DNA from: Pseudomonadota bacterium | GTDB lineage: Bacteria > Pseudomonadota > Alphaproteobacteria > Rhodospirillales > Magnetospirillaceae | DNA length: 6,295 nucleotides | Direction of reading: 5' to 3' | NCBI GenBank assembly: GCA_023437865.1 | Contig: JAEZFE010000553.1 | Coordinates: forward strand, 1 to 6,295 | Shown here: positions 1-6,198 of the stretch, piece after piece | Layout of the letters: each line of letters starts with the position of its first letter | How positions within the stretch are numbered: the first letter of the stretch is position 1 | Made by a program: the position numbers and the translations under genes | Notes under the pieces: generated by a model | Told to the model about the DNA's origin: nothing | What the model saw: the letters and a program-made list of their open reading frames with translations, nothing else | Databases searched by the model: none

Positions 1-522
1 CTGCGCATGGAGGCGGTGCAGAAGGAAGTGCTGGACGGCGTGGAAAAGACCCTGCGCACCGAGTTCATGAGCAACCTGGCCCGTACCCAGCGCCGCGATG
101 CCCACGAGATGATGGCCGACATCTTCAACAATCTGGACCGCAACGCCGAGAACCGGTTCATGTCGGCCCTGGAGGAGCGCAACCGCGAATCCGCCGAGAA
201 GATCAAGGCCCTCATGTTCACCTTCGAGGATCTGGTCCGCATCGACGCCTCCGGCATCCAGACCCTGCTGCGCCAGGTCGAGAAGGACAAGCTGGCGCTT
301 GCCCTCAAGGGCGGTTCCGACGCGGTCAAGGATCTGTTCTTCAAGAACATGTCCGAGCGCGCCGGCAAGATGCTGCGCGAGGACATGGAGGCCCTGGGCC
401 CCGTGCGCCTGCGCGACGTGGATCAGGCCCAGTCGCTTATCGTCGCCATGTCCAAGGAGCTGGCCGCTTCGGGCCAGATCGTCATCTCCGAAGGCCGCGA
501 AGAAGACGAGCTGGTTTACTAA
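1..522 (+). CDS. fliG: Flagellar motor switch protein FliG, C-terminal half (5' truncated by window edge)
   Basis: FliG forms the rotor ring on the MS ring; its C-terminal domain meets the stator and carries torque and direction switching. The frame is open from base 1, so the ATG at 7 is an internal methionine and the true start lies upstream of the window. About 173 codons are visible, roughly half of a usual 330-340 residue FliG. They cover the end of the middle domain, the armadillo region with the MFxF motif (LMFTFEDL, about 208-231), and the torque domain. Charged residues matching E. coli R281, D288, D289 and R297 are present: Arg at 358-360, Glu-Asp at 379-384, and Arg in GPVRL at 406-408. 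The Asp288 position is a conservative Glu. The protein ends in a short acidic tail ([10 protein letters not shown]). The stop is 3 bases before the fliH ATG, so the two are probably translationally coupled. Identification is firm. Confidence 0.96.
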   Translation: MRMEAVQKEVLDGVEKTLRTEFMSNLARTQRRDAHEMMADIFNNLDRNAENRFMSALEERNRESAEKIKALMFTFEDLVRIDASGIQTLLRQVEKDKLALALKGGSDAVKDLFFKNMSERAGKMLREDMEALGPVRLRDVDQAQSLIVAMSKELAASGQIVISEGREEDELVY

Positions 523-525
523 GCC

Positions 526-1230
526 ATGTCGGCATACCGGAAATACATGTTCGACCTCGACTTCGACCACCCCGGCGGCCCCCATGCCGCCGAGCGTATG
601 GCGGAGCCGGAGACCGAGGACATGCCCGAGGAGGAGGAGGAGGCACTGCCGCCGCCGACCTTCACCGAGGAGGAGTTGCAGTTGGCCCGCGAAGCCGCCT
701 ACGAGGAAGGGCGCCAGGCCGCCATCGCCGAGGCGCTGGAGCTCTCCGAGCGCCTGACCGCGCTGGCCATGACCAATCTGTCCGACCAGATGCCCAACGT
801 CTTCCGCCAGCAGGAGGAAGCCAACGACGCCAATGCCCGGGCGGCATCGCGTGTCGCCCTGGCCGTGCTGAAGAAGGTGCTTCCCGCTGCCTGCGAGCGC
901 TACGCCTTCGAAGAGGTCACGCGGGTCGTCGAGGACGTGGTCGGCCACCTGCTGGACGAGCCGCGCATCATCGTCAAGGCGGCCCAGCCGCTGGTGGAGG
1001 CGGTGCGCGAGCGGCTGGAGGCAGTGTGCGCAGCGCATGGCTTCGAGGGCCGCGTGGTGGTGCAGGCCGATGCCCGCCTCAGCCCCGGTGATTGCCGGGT
1101 GGAATGGGCCGATGGCGGCGCCGAGCGCGATCAGGCGCGGCTGATGGCCGACATCGAGGCCGCCATCGAGCGCAGCCTGGCCCCGCCCGAGCGTAGGGTC
1201 GAGGACCATGGAGAATTTGCCGGCACCTGA
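526..1230 (+). CDS. fliH: Flagellar assembly protein FliH / FlbE, regulator of the export ATPase
   Basis: FliH binds and restrains the flagellar export ATPase FliI and docks it at the C-ring (FliN) and export gate (FlhA) on the cytoplasmic side. The 234-residue product has a short aromatic N-terminus (YRKYMFDLDFD, 4-14), which resembles the docking end of alphaproteobacterial FlbE/FliH. A strongly acidic linker follows (27-39, ending in five Glu), then an Ala/Glu-rich helix containing EAAYEEGRQAA (56-66), typical of the FliH coiled coil. The C-terminal domain ends with SPGDCRVEWADGG (186-198), the FliH/HrpE-type signature. The ATG at 526 is chosen because it sits 3 bases after the fliG stop and gives the aromatic N-terminus; no strong Shine-Dalgarno is seen, in keeping with coupling to fliG. 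The gene sits between two C-ring genes, which supports the assignment, although fliI itself is not in the window. In Caulobacter the same position is called flbE. Confidence 0.88.
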   Translation: MSAYRKYMFDLDFDHPGGPHAAERMAEPETEDMPEEEEEALPPPTFTEEELQLAREAAYEEGRQAAIAEALELSERLTALAMTNLSDQMPNVFRQQEEANDANARAASRVALAVLKKVLPAACERYAFEEVTRVVEDVVGHLLDEPRIIVKAAQPLVEAVRERLEAVCAAHGFEGRVVVQADARLSPGDCRVEWADGGAERDQARLMADIEAAIERSLAPPERRVEDHGEFAGT

Positions 1231-1304
1231 CGGACCGGCATGTGAGCGATTTGTCAAAAGGTTCGGACGTAACATACCGCGTCCAAGAGAGAAGGGTCGG
1301 ACCC
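1231..1304 (+). other. fliH-fliN intergenic gap, leader of fliN
   Basis: This is the longest non-coding gap in the window if fliN starts at 1305. Its middle (about 1250-1279) is clearly more AT-rich than its surroundings. It holds a TTGTCA (1251-1256) and a TAACAT (1270-1275), but these are only 13 bases apart, too close for a normal sigma-70 promoter. A short inverted repeat GGACG/CGTCC (1265-1269, 1280-1284) is also present. No sigma-54 -24/-12 pair is recognisable. An internal promoter is possible but unsupported. The alternative is that part of the gap is coding, through a GTG at 1242 in frame with fliN. Confidence 0.35.
1287..1296 (+). promoter_or_regulatory. Ribosome binding site deciding the fliN start
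   Basis: The purine run GAGAGAAGGG ends 8 bases before the ATG at 1305, a good Shine-Dalgarno at normal spacing. It favours this ATG over the in-frame GTG at 1242, which has no comparable site. The last bases belong to an 11-base near-palindrome (GGGTC-G-GACCC, 1294-1304) that runs right up to the start codon. Confidence 0.6.
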
Positions 1305-1625
1305 ATGGGCGATTTCGAGCTGAACGATTTCAAGGCCGAGGACGAGCACCGCGAGGAAATGCCCGACGGGCCGCGCTCGGCCCGCGACCTTGAGGCGGTC
1401 TACGACATCCCCGTGCAGGTTTCGGCCGTGCTGGGCAAGTCGAGCATGCAGGTGAACCAGTTGCTGAAGCTGGGCCGTGGCGCGGTGGTCGAGCTGGACC
1501 GCAAGGTGGGCGAAGCCATCGACATCTACGTCAACAACCGGCTGGTCGCGCGCGGCGAGGTGGTGGTGGTCGAGGACCGGCTTGGCGTGACCATGACGGA
1601 AATCATCAAAACCGACCGTAGCTGA
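1305..1625 (+). CDS. fliN: Flagellar motor switch protein FliN (SpoA-domain C-ring protein)
   Basis: FliN is the abundant lower C-ring subunit. It works in motor switching and, through FliH, as a docking site for export complexes. The 106-residue product has a short charged N-terminus (1-28) and a SpoA/SurfaceP domain (about 32-101). Recognisable FliN blocks are YDIPVQVSAVLGKS (33-46), LLKLGRGAVVELD (53-65), GEAIDIYVNNRLVARGEVVV (69-88) and VTMTEI (95-100). The length is close to that of short FliN proteins. I chose the ATG at 1305 because of the Shine-Dalgarno before it; an in-frame GTG at 1242 would add 21 residues of non-family sequence. The gene follows fliH after 74 bases and precedes flbD by 22 bases, so it fits one transcript. 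FliY or FliM are excluded by the small size and single domain. Confidence 0.94.
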   Translation: MGDFELNDFKAEDEHREEMPDGPRSARDLEAVYDIPVQVSAVLGKSSMQVNQLLKLGRGAVVELDRKVGEAIDIYVNNRLVARGEVVVVEDRLGVTMTEIIKTDRS

Positions 1626-1633
1626 GCCGCAAT

Positions 1634-1639
1634 AGGGGA
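1634..1639 (+). promoter_or_regulatory. Ribosome binding site of flbD
   Basis: AGGGGA ends 8 bases before the ATG at 1648 in the 22-base fliN-flbD gap. It supports that start, which gives the MRLLIIG beginning shared with the FlbD family. Confidence 0.6.
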
Positions 1640-1647
1640 CGGGATAA

Positions 1648-3021
1648 ATGCGACTTCTGATCATCGGCGCCATGGACGGGCAGATCGGCGCAGCCAGCCA
1701 GATCGCCATGGGCCGTGGCGCCAAGGTCAGCTTGGCCGAGGATGTGGACCAGGCCCTGGACTTCGTCCGCGGCCAGGGTGCCGATCTGGTCATGATCGAC
1801 GTGCGCCGCGACGTCCAGCGCCTGATCGAGAATTTCGAGGTCGAGCGCATCGTCGTGCCGGTGATCGCCTGCGGCATCGCCTCCGACGCCTCGGCGGCCG
1901 TGCGCGCCATCAAGGCCGGCGCCAAGGAATACATCCCGCTGCCGCCCGACGCCGAGCTGATCGCGGCGGTGCTGGCCGCCGTCACCGAGGAAACCCACGC
2001 CATCCTGTTCAAGGACCCGCGCATGGCCCAGACCATGAAGCTGGCCGAGCAGGTGGCGAATTCGCACGCCTCCATCCTGATCACCGGTGAATCGGGCACC
2101 GGCAACGAGCTGATGGCCCGCTTCATCCACAACAAATCCCTGCGCGCCAAGAACCGCTTCGTCGCCGTCAATTGCGCCGCCATCCCGGAAAACCTGCTTG
2201 AGTCCGAATTGTTCGGCCACGAGAAGGGCGCTTTCACCGGCGCCGTCGCGCGCCGCATCGGCAAGTTCGAGGAAGCCAACGGCGGCACCCTGCTGCTCGA
2301 CGAAATCTCCGAGATGGACATCCGGCTGCAGGCCAAGCTGCTGCGCGCCATCCAGGAGAAGGAGATCGACCGGGTCGGCGGCAACCAGCCGGTCAAGGTG
2401 GACGTGCGCATCGTCGCCACGTCGAACCGCAACATGGAAGACGAGGTCCGCGCCAAGACCTTCCGCGAGGATCTCTACTACCGCCTCAACGTCGTCAACC
2501 TGATGCTGCCGGCGTTGCGCGAACGCCCGCTCGACGTCGCGCTGCTGGCCGATCACTTCATCAAGAAGTATTCGGAAAGCAACGGCATCGCGTTCAAGCC
2601 GCTATCGGCGGAGGCGCGGCAGATGCTGGTGCGCCATTCCTGGCGCGGCAACGTACGCGAGCTCGAGAACACCATGCACCGCGCCGTGCTGCTGGCCACC
2701 GGCAACGAGATCGGCCCCGACGCCATCATCCTGTCGGGCGGCCCCTTGGGCGGCACGCAGGACCCGGTGGTGGCTCAGGCCGCGTCGGCCGCCGCATCGG
2801 TCATCACCGGCGGCGCCAAGGCCAATTTAGTCGGCAAGACGGTGGCCGAGGTCGAGCGCGACCTGATCATCGACACCCTGTCGCATTGCCTGGGCAACCG
2901 CACGCATGCGGCCAACATCCTGGGTATCTCGATCCGCACGCTGCGCAACAAGCTGAAGCAATATTCGGACGAAGGCGTGCCGGTGCCGCCCGCGGGCGGC
3001 AACGAAGCCGCCGCGTTCTAA
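1648..3021 (+). CDS. flbD: FlbD-type sigma-54 transcriptional activator with altered Walker A motif
   Basis: FlbD is an NtrC-class enhancer-binding protein that uses ATP hydrolysis to open sigma-54 promoters of middle and late flagellar genes; in Caulobacter it is controlled by FliX. This 457-residue protein has three parts. The receiver-like domain (1-117) keeps a candidate Asp (D51) but lacks the usual N-terminal acidic pair, and the usual Lys is replaced (PLPP, 97-100), so classical phosphorylation is doubtful. The AAA+ domain (about 120-355) has GAFTGA (194-199), Walker B LLLDE (215-219), FREDLYYRLNV with the arginine-finger region (272-282) and WRGNVREL sensor II (332-339). A Fis-type helix-turn-helix lies at about 413-437 (GNRTHAANILGISIRTLRNK). 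The P-loop reads GESGTGNE (147-154): Asn153 stands where the family has the nucleotide-binding Lys. If real, ATPase activity should be badly reduced. All other motifs are intact and the frame is unbroken. It lies between fliN and flhA, the usual alphaproteobacterial context. Confidence 0.93.
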   Translation: MRLLIIGAMDGQIGAASQIAMGRGAKVSLAEDVDQALDFVRGQGADLVMIDVRRDVQRLIENFEVERIVVPVIACGIASDASAAVRAIKAGAKEYIPLPPDAELIAAVLAAVTEETHAILFKDPRMAQTMKLAEQVANSHASILITGESGTGNELMARFIHNKSLRAKNRFVAVNCAAIPENLLESELFGHEKGAFTGAVARRIGKFEEANGGTLLLDEISEMDIRLQAKLLRAIQEKEIDRVGGNQPVKVDVRIVATSNRNMEDEVRAKTFREDLYYRLNVVNLMLPALRERPLDVALLADHFIKKYSESNGIAFKPLSAEARQMLVRHSWRGNVRELENTMHRAVLLATGNEIGPDAIILSGGPLGGTQDPVVAQAASAAASVITGGAKANLVGKTVAEVERDLIIDTLSHCLGNRTHAANILGISIRTLRNKLKQYSDEGVPVPPAGGNEAAAF

Positions 3022-3034
3022 GGGGAGCCAGAGG
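3021..3034 (+). promoter_or_regulatory. Ribosome binding site deciding the flhA start
   Basis: AGGGGAG (3021-3027) ends 8 bases before the ATG at 3036, and AGAGG (3030-3034) lies even closer. The flhA frame is open upstream to an ATG at 2886, inside flbD, but only the start at 3036 has this site and a family-like N-terminus. Confidence 0.65.
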
Positions 3035-3035
3035 T

Positions 3036-5153
3036 ATGGCGGAGGCTCAAAGCGCGTCGGCGGCCGGCGTCAACGCCCGCGATCTGTGGTCCCGTTTGCA
3101 GCAGGCTATGCGCCGCGGCGACGTGGCCCTGGCCGTCGGCGTGCTGATGATCCTGGCCGCCCTGATCCTGCCTTTGCCGACCTGGCTGCTCGATCTGGGC
3201 CTGGCCTTCTCGCTCACCTTCTCGGTGCTGGTGCTGATGGTCGCCATCTTCATCGAGAAGCCACTGCAGTTTTCGTCCTTCCCCACCGTGCTGCTGCTGG
3301 CGACGCTGATCCGCCTGGCCCTGAACATGGGGTCGACCCGCCTGATCCTGTCGCATGGCCACGAGGGCGTGGAGGGCGCGGGCGCCGTCATCGCCGCGTT
3401 CTCCAGCTTCATCATGAGCGGCAATTTCGTGATCGGCATCATCGTGTTTGCGATCCTGGTGATCGTGAATTTCGTGGTCATCACCAAAGGCTCGACCCGT
3501 ATCGCCGAAGTGGCCGCCCGTTTCACCCTGGACGGCTTGCCCGGTAAGCAGATGGCCATCGACGCCGACCTGTCGGCCGGCATGATCGACGAAGCCACCG
3601 CCAAGGCCCGGCGCAAGGAACTGGAAATGGAAAGCCAGTTCTTCGGCTCCATGGACGGTGCCTCCAAGTTCGTGCGCGGTGACGCCGTCGCCGGCCTGAT
3701 GATCACCTTCATCAACGGCATCGGCGGCATGATCATCGGCATGGCCCAGAACGGCCTGTCGTTCAGCCAGGCCGCCGACTTCTACACCAAGCTGACCGTC
3801 GGCGACGGCCTGGTCACCCAAGTGCCGGCGCTGCTGATCTCGGTGGCCGCCGGTATGCTGGTCACCAAGGCCGGCGTGCACGAGGCGGTGGACAAGGCGC
3901 TTTATTCGCAGCTGGCAGGCTATCCGCGTGCGGTTGGTACCGCCGGCGGACTGATGGTGCTGATGGCGCTGGTGCCCAGCATGCCCTTCCTGCCGTTCTT
4001 CATGCTGGGCGGCGGCATGGGCGTGGCGGCGTTCTACCTTGACCGCCAGCAGCGCGCCAAGGCCGCCCGCGAGGCCGCACAGGCCCAGGAAAAGGAGCAG
4101 GAACAGGTTCCCGTCGCCGAAGAGCCCATCTCGACAGCGTTGCGCATCGACATGGTGCGCCTGGAGCTGGGCTACGGCCTGTTGCAGCTGATCAACAATC
4201 CCAAGGGCGTCAAGCTCACCGACCAGATCAAGAGCCTGCGCCGCGCCATGGCGTCCGAGGTGGGCTTCATCATGCCCAGCGTGCGCATCCAGGACAACAT
4301 GCAGCTGCCGGCCAACACCTATGTGGTGTTCATCAAAGAGGTTGAATCGGGCCGCGGTGACCTGCGCCCCAACCAGCTGCTGATCATGGACCCGCGCGGC
4401 GACGAAATCACCCTGCCGGGCGAGAAGACCAAGGAGCCGACCTTCGGCCTGCCCGCCATGTGGGTGGATCCCACCAACCGCGAGGAAGCCCTGTTCCGTG
4501 GCTACACCGTGGTGGACCCGCCGACCGTGATCACCACCCACCTCACCGAGGTGATCAAGGACAACATGGCCGAACTGCTGAGCCATGCCGAAACCCAGAA
4601 GCTGCTGGACGAGCTCGACAAGGAGCACCAGAAGCTGGTCAGCGAGCTGATCCCCACCCAGATCACCGTGGGCGGCTTGCAGCGCGTGCTCCAGAACCTG
4701 CTTAACGAGCGCATCTCGATCCGCGACCTGCCCACCATCCTGGAGGGCATCGCCGAGGCGTGCAGCCACACCCGCAACGTGACCATGATCACCGAGCATG
4801 TGCGTGCCCGCCTCGCCCGCCAGATTTCGGACAGCAACACCGGTCCGCAGGGCTTCATCCCGCTGCTGATCCTGTCGCCCGAATGGGAGCAGGCCTTCGC
4901 CGACGCCCTGGTGGGCCCGGGCGAGGAGAAGCAGCTTTCCATGCCGCCGTCGCAGTTGCAGGACTTCATCACCAAGACGCGGCAGTGCTTTGAACGCTTC
5001 GCCATGCAGGGCGAGACCCCGGTGCTGCTGACCAGCCCCGGCGTGCGGCCGTATGTGCGCTCGATCATCGAACGCTTCCGCCCGATCACCGTGGTGATCA
5101 GCCAGGCGGAAATCCACCCCAAGGCCCGCATCAAGACTTTGGGGCAAATCTGA
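3036..5153 (+). CDS. flhA: Flagellar export gate protein FlhA
   Basis: FlhA is the large FHIPEP-family subunit of the flagellar type III export gate. Its membrane part couples proton motive force to export, and its cytoplasmic nonameric ring binds chaperone-substrate complexes. The product is 705 residues, close to the family norm. Residues 30-340 hold the hydrophobic segments (for example 30-48, 51-73, and the stretch encoded at about 3380-3485). The family signature RLALNMGSTRLIL is at 93-105. The conserved cytoplasmic loop (GSTRIAEVAARFTLDGLPGK, then MAIDADLSAG) includes Asp176, which corresponds to a loop Asp important in Salmonella FlhA. A charged linker (about 336-362, rich in Ala, Glu, Gln) leads to the cytoplasmic domain, which ends in the usual IHPKARIKTLGQI-type tail. 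The start follows the flbD stop by 14 bases. FlhA rather than a virulence InvA/YscV homologue is indicated by the flagellar neighbours and the GLPGKQMAIDADL loop. Confidence 0.97.
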   Translation: MAEAQSASAAGVNARDLWSRLQQAMRRGDVALAVGVLMILAALILPLPTWLLDLGLAFSLTFSVLVLMVAIFIEKPLQFSSFPTVLLLATLIRLALNMGSTRLILSHGHEGVEGAGAVIAAFSSFIMSGNFVIGIIVFAILVIVNFVVITKGSTRIAEVAARFTLDGLPGKQMAIDADLSAGMIDEATAKARRKELEMESQFFGSMDGASKFVRGDAVAGLMITFINGIGGMIIGMAQNGLSFSQAADFYTKLTVGDGLVTQVPALLISVAAGMLVTKAGVHEAVDKALYSQLAGYPRAVGTAGGLMVLMALVPSMPFLPFFMLGGGMGVAAFYLDRQQRAKAAREAAQAQEKEQEQVPVAEEPISTALRIDMVRLELGYGLLQLINNPKGVKLTDQIKSLRRAMASEVGFIMPSVRIQDNMQLPANTYVVFIKEVESGRGDLRPNQLLIMDPRGDEITLPGEKTKEPTFGLPAMWVDPTNREEALFRGYTVVDPPTVITTHLTEVIKDNMAELLSHAETQKLLDELDKEHQKLVSELIPTQITVGGLQRVLQNLLNERISIRDLPTILEGIAEACSHTRNVTMITEHVRARLARQISDSNTGPQGFIPLLILSPEWEQAFADALVGPGEEKQLSMPPSQLQDFITKTRQCFERFAMQGETPVLLTSPGVRPYVRSIIERFRPITVVISQAEIHPKARIKTLGQI

Positions 5154-5200
5154 TGACTGATGCCCTTCCCCTTCACTCGGTAAAGGCAGGCCTTCCATGA
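5153..5200 (+). CDS. Possible 15-codon mini-ORF linking flhA to flhF
   Basis: An ATG at 5153 overlaps the flhA stop by one base (TGATG), and its own TGA (5198-5200) overlaps the flhF ATG (ATGA at 5197-5200). It would encode MTDALPLHSVKAGLP. A GGGG at 5141-5144 lies 8 bases before its ATG and could act as a weak Shine-Dalgarno. The peptide resembles nothing I know. If translated, its likely role is to carry ribosomes from flhA to flhF rather than to make a functional peptide. It could equally be chance in a 43-base gap. Confidence 0.25.
   Translation: MTDALPLHSVKAGLP
5182..5190 (+). promoter_or_regulatory. Ribosome binding site of flhF within a small inverted repeat
   Basis: AAAGGCAGG precedes the ATG at 5197 by 6 bases (10 from the AAAGG core). 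AAGG (5183-5186) can pair with CCTT (5191-5194) around the loop CAGG, a weak 4-bp hairpin that would partly hide the site unless a ribosome is passing through. Confidence 0.4.
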
Positions 5201-6198
5201 GGCTCAAATCCTTCACCGCGCCCACCATGGCCGAAGCCATGGAGATGGTCCGGCTGGAACTGGGCGACGATGCCATCATCGTCTCGACCCAGCGCGCCGC
5301 CGGCACCCGAGGCGTGCGCATCACCGCGGCCCTGGAGCCCAGGGATGCTGATCTGGCCGTCGCCGAGATGCTGGCGGAGGACCACCCGTCCTCGTCTGCC
5401 GAAACGGTCAAGACGGCGCTCGACACCCACGGCCTGCCGCAGCGTCTGCTGGAGCGCCTGGCCAACGCCGCCCGCACCGCCGAAATCTCCGACCCCACCC
5501 TGGCCTGCGCGGCAGCCTTGGAGGCGGGCTTCACCTTTGCCCACCTGCCGGAGCATTCGGCACCGCGCCCGTTCATGCTGGTCGGCCCGCCGGGATCGGG
5601 TAAATCCATCGCGGTCGCCAAGCTGGCGGCCCGCTCGGTGCTGAAGCAGCGCCATGTGGGCGTCATCACCTGCGACAATCTGCGCGCCGGCGCCACCGAG
5701 CAGCTGGCGGCCTTTACCCGTATCCTGGAGATCGAGCTGGTCAAGGCGCGCGGCCCCGACAGCCTGCGCAAGGCCGTCGAGTCGGCTACCGGCATGTACG
5801 ACCTGATGCTGATCGACAGCCCCGGCCTTAATCCGTTCAAGCAATCCGACATGGATTACCTGCAGGCACTGATCGAGGCGGTGGACGTGGAACCCATTCT
5901 GGTCATGGCCGCCGGCGGCGACCCGGTCGAGTGCGGCGAAATGGCGGAGGCCTTCGCTGCCATCGGCGCAACCAGGCTGTTCACCACGCGGCTGGATACC
6001 ACCCGCCGGCTGGGCGGCATGCTGGCCGCCGCCGAAGCCGGCCAACTGGCTCTGTGCGACGTTTCCGCCAGCCCCCATGTGGCCAGCGGCATTTCACCCA
6101 TATCGGCCATTTCGCTGGCACGGCTGCTGCTGCCTCCGGCCCCCGACCCCTTACAACAAGACGAAAATCTCAGGACTGACGAGGCACACGCATCATGA
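5197..6198 (+). CDS. flhF: Flagellar placement SRP-type GTPase FlhF
   Basis: FlhF is the third SRP-family GTPase, beside Ffh and FtsY. At the membrane it marks the site of flagellar assembly and is antagonised by FlhG. The 333-residue product begins MRLKSFTAPTMAEAMEMVR and continues ELGDDAIIVST, the typical FlhF N-terminus. The NG domain follows: P-loop GPPGSGKS (130-137), DNLRAGATEQL (160-170, the DTYRIGAVEQL block of relatives), DSPGL at the G3 position (207-211, normally DTAGR) and TRLD at G4 (264-267, normally TKLD), followed by a conserved-looking LGG (272-274). The G1 lysine is kept. The region between the N-terminal part and the NG domain is short, so the whole is slightly smaller than Bacillus FlhF (about 366). 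The start has a nearby ribosome binding site and the stop overlaps flhG. The divergent G3 and G4 suggest altered GTP hydrolysis or dimer activation, which is inference. FlhF is clear from sequence and position. Confidence 0.92.
   Translation: MRLKSFTAPTMAEAMEMVRLELGDDAIIVSTQRAAGTRGVRITAALEPRDADLAVAEMLAEDHPSSSAETVKTALDTHGLPQRLLERLANAARTAEISDPTLACAAALEAGFTFAHLPEHSAPRPFMLVGPPGSGKSIAVAKLAARSVLKQRHVGVITCDNLRAGATEQLAAFTRILEIELVKARGPDSLRKAVESATGMYDLMLIDSPGLNPFKQSDMDYLQALIEAVDVEPILVMAAGGDPVECGEMAEAFAAIGATRLFTTRLDTTRRLGGMLAAAEAGQLALCDVSASPHVASGISPISAISLARLLLPPAPDPLQQDENLRTDEAHAS

Noticed and set aside
1208..1393. A 61-codon plus-strand frame across the fliH end and fliN start.
   Set aside because: It overlaps both genes out of frame, is Arg-rich without any motif, and has no convincing start signal.
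1254..2556. Two long minus-strand open frames (400 and 316 codons) opposite fliN and flbD.
   Set aside because: Both are antisense to clear conserved genes, overlap each other, and have compositions typical of GC-driven shadow frames.
2886..3035. A 50-residue N-terminal extension of FlhA starting inside flbD.
   Set aside because: It overlaps the conserved helix-turn-helix end of flbD and has no FlhA-like sequence; the ATG at 3036 has a strong ribosome binding site.
4151..5257. Shared peptide MVRLELG in FlhA (4151-4171) and FlhF (5245-5265), which could suggest duplication.
   Set aside because: The flanking residues differ, codons differ at several positions, and each stretch belongs to its own family's conserved sequence; chance similarity is enough.
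3018..5852. A 944-codon open frame on the minus strand opposite flhA and flhF.
   Set aside because: It is antisense to two well-recognised genes. Its translation is low-complexity (His, Gln, Gly, Asp rich) with no family resemblance, as expected from the third-position G/C bias of the plus-strand genes.
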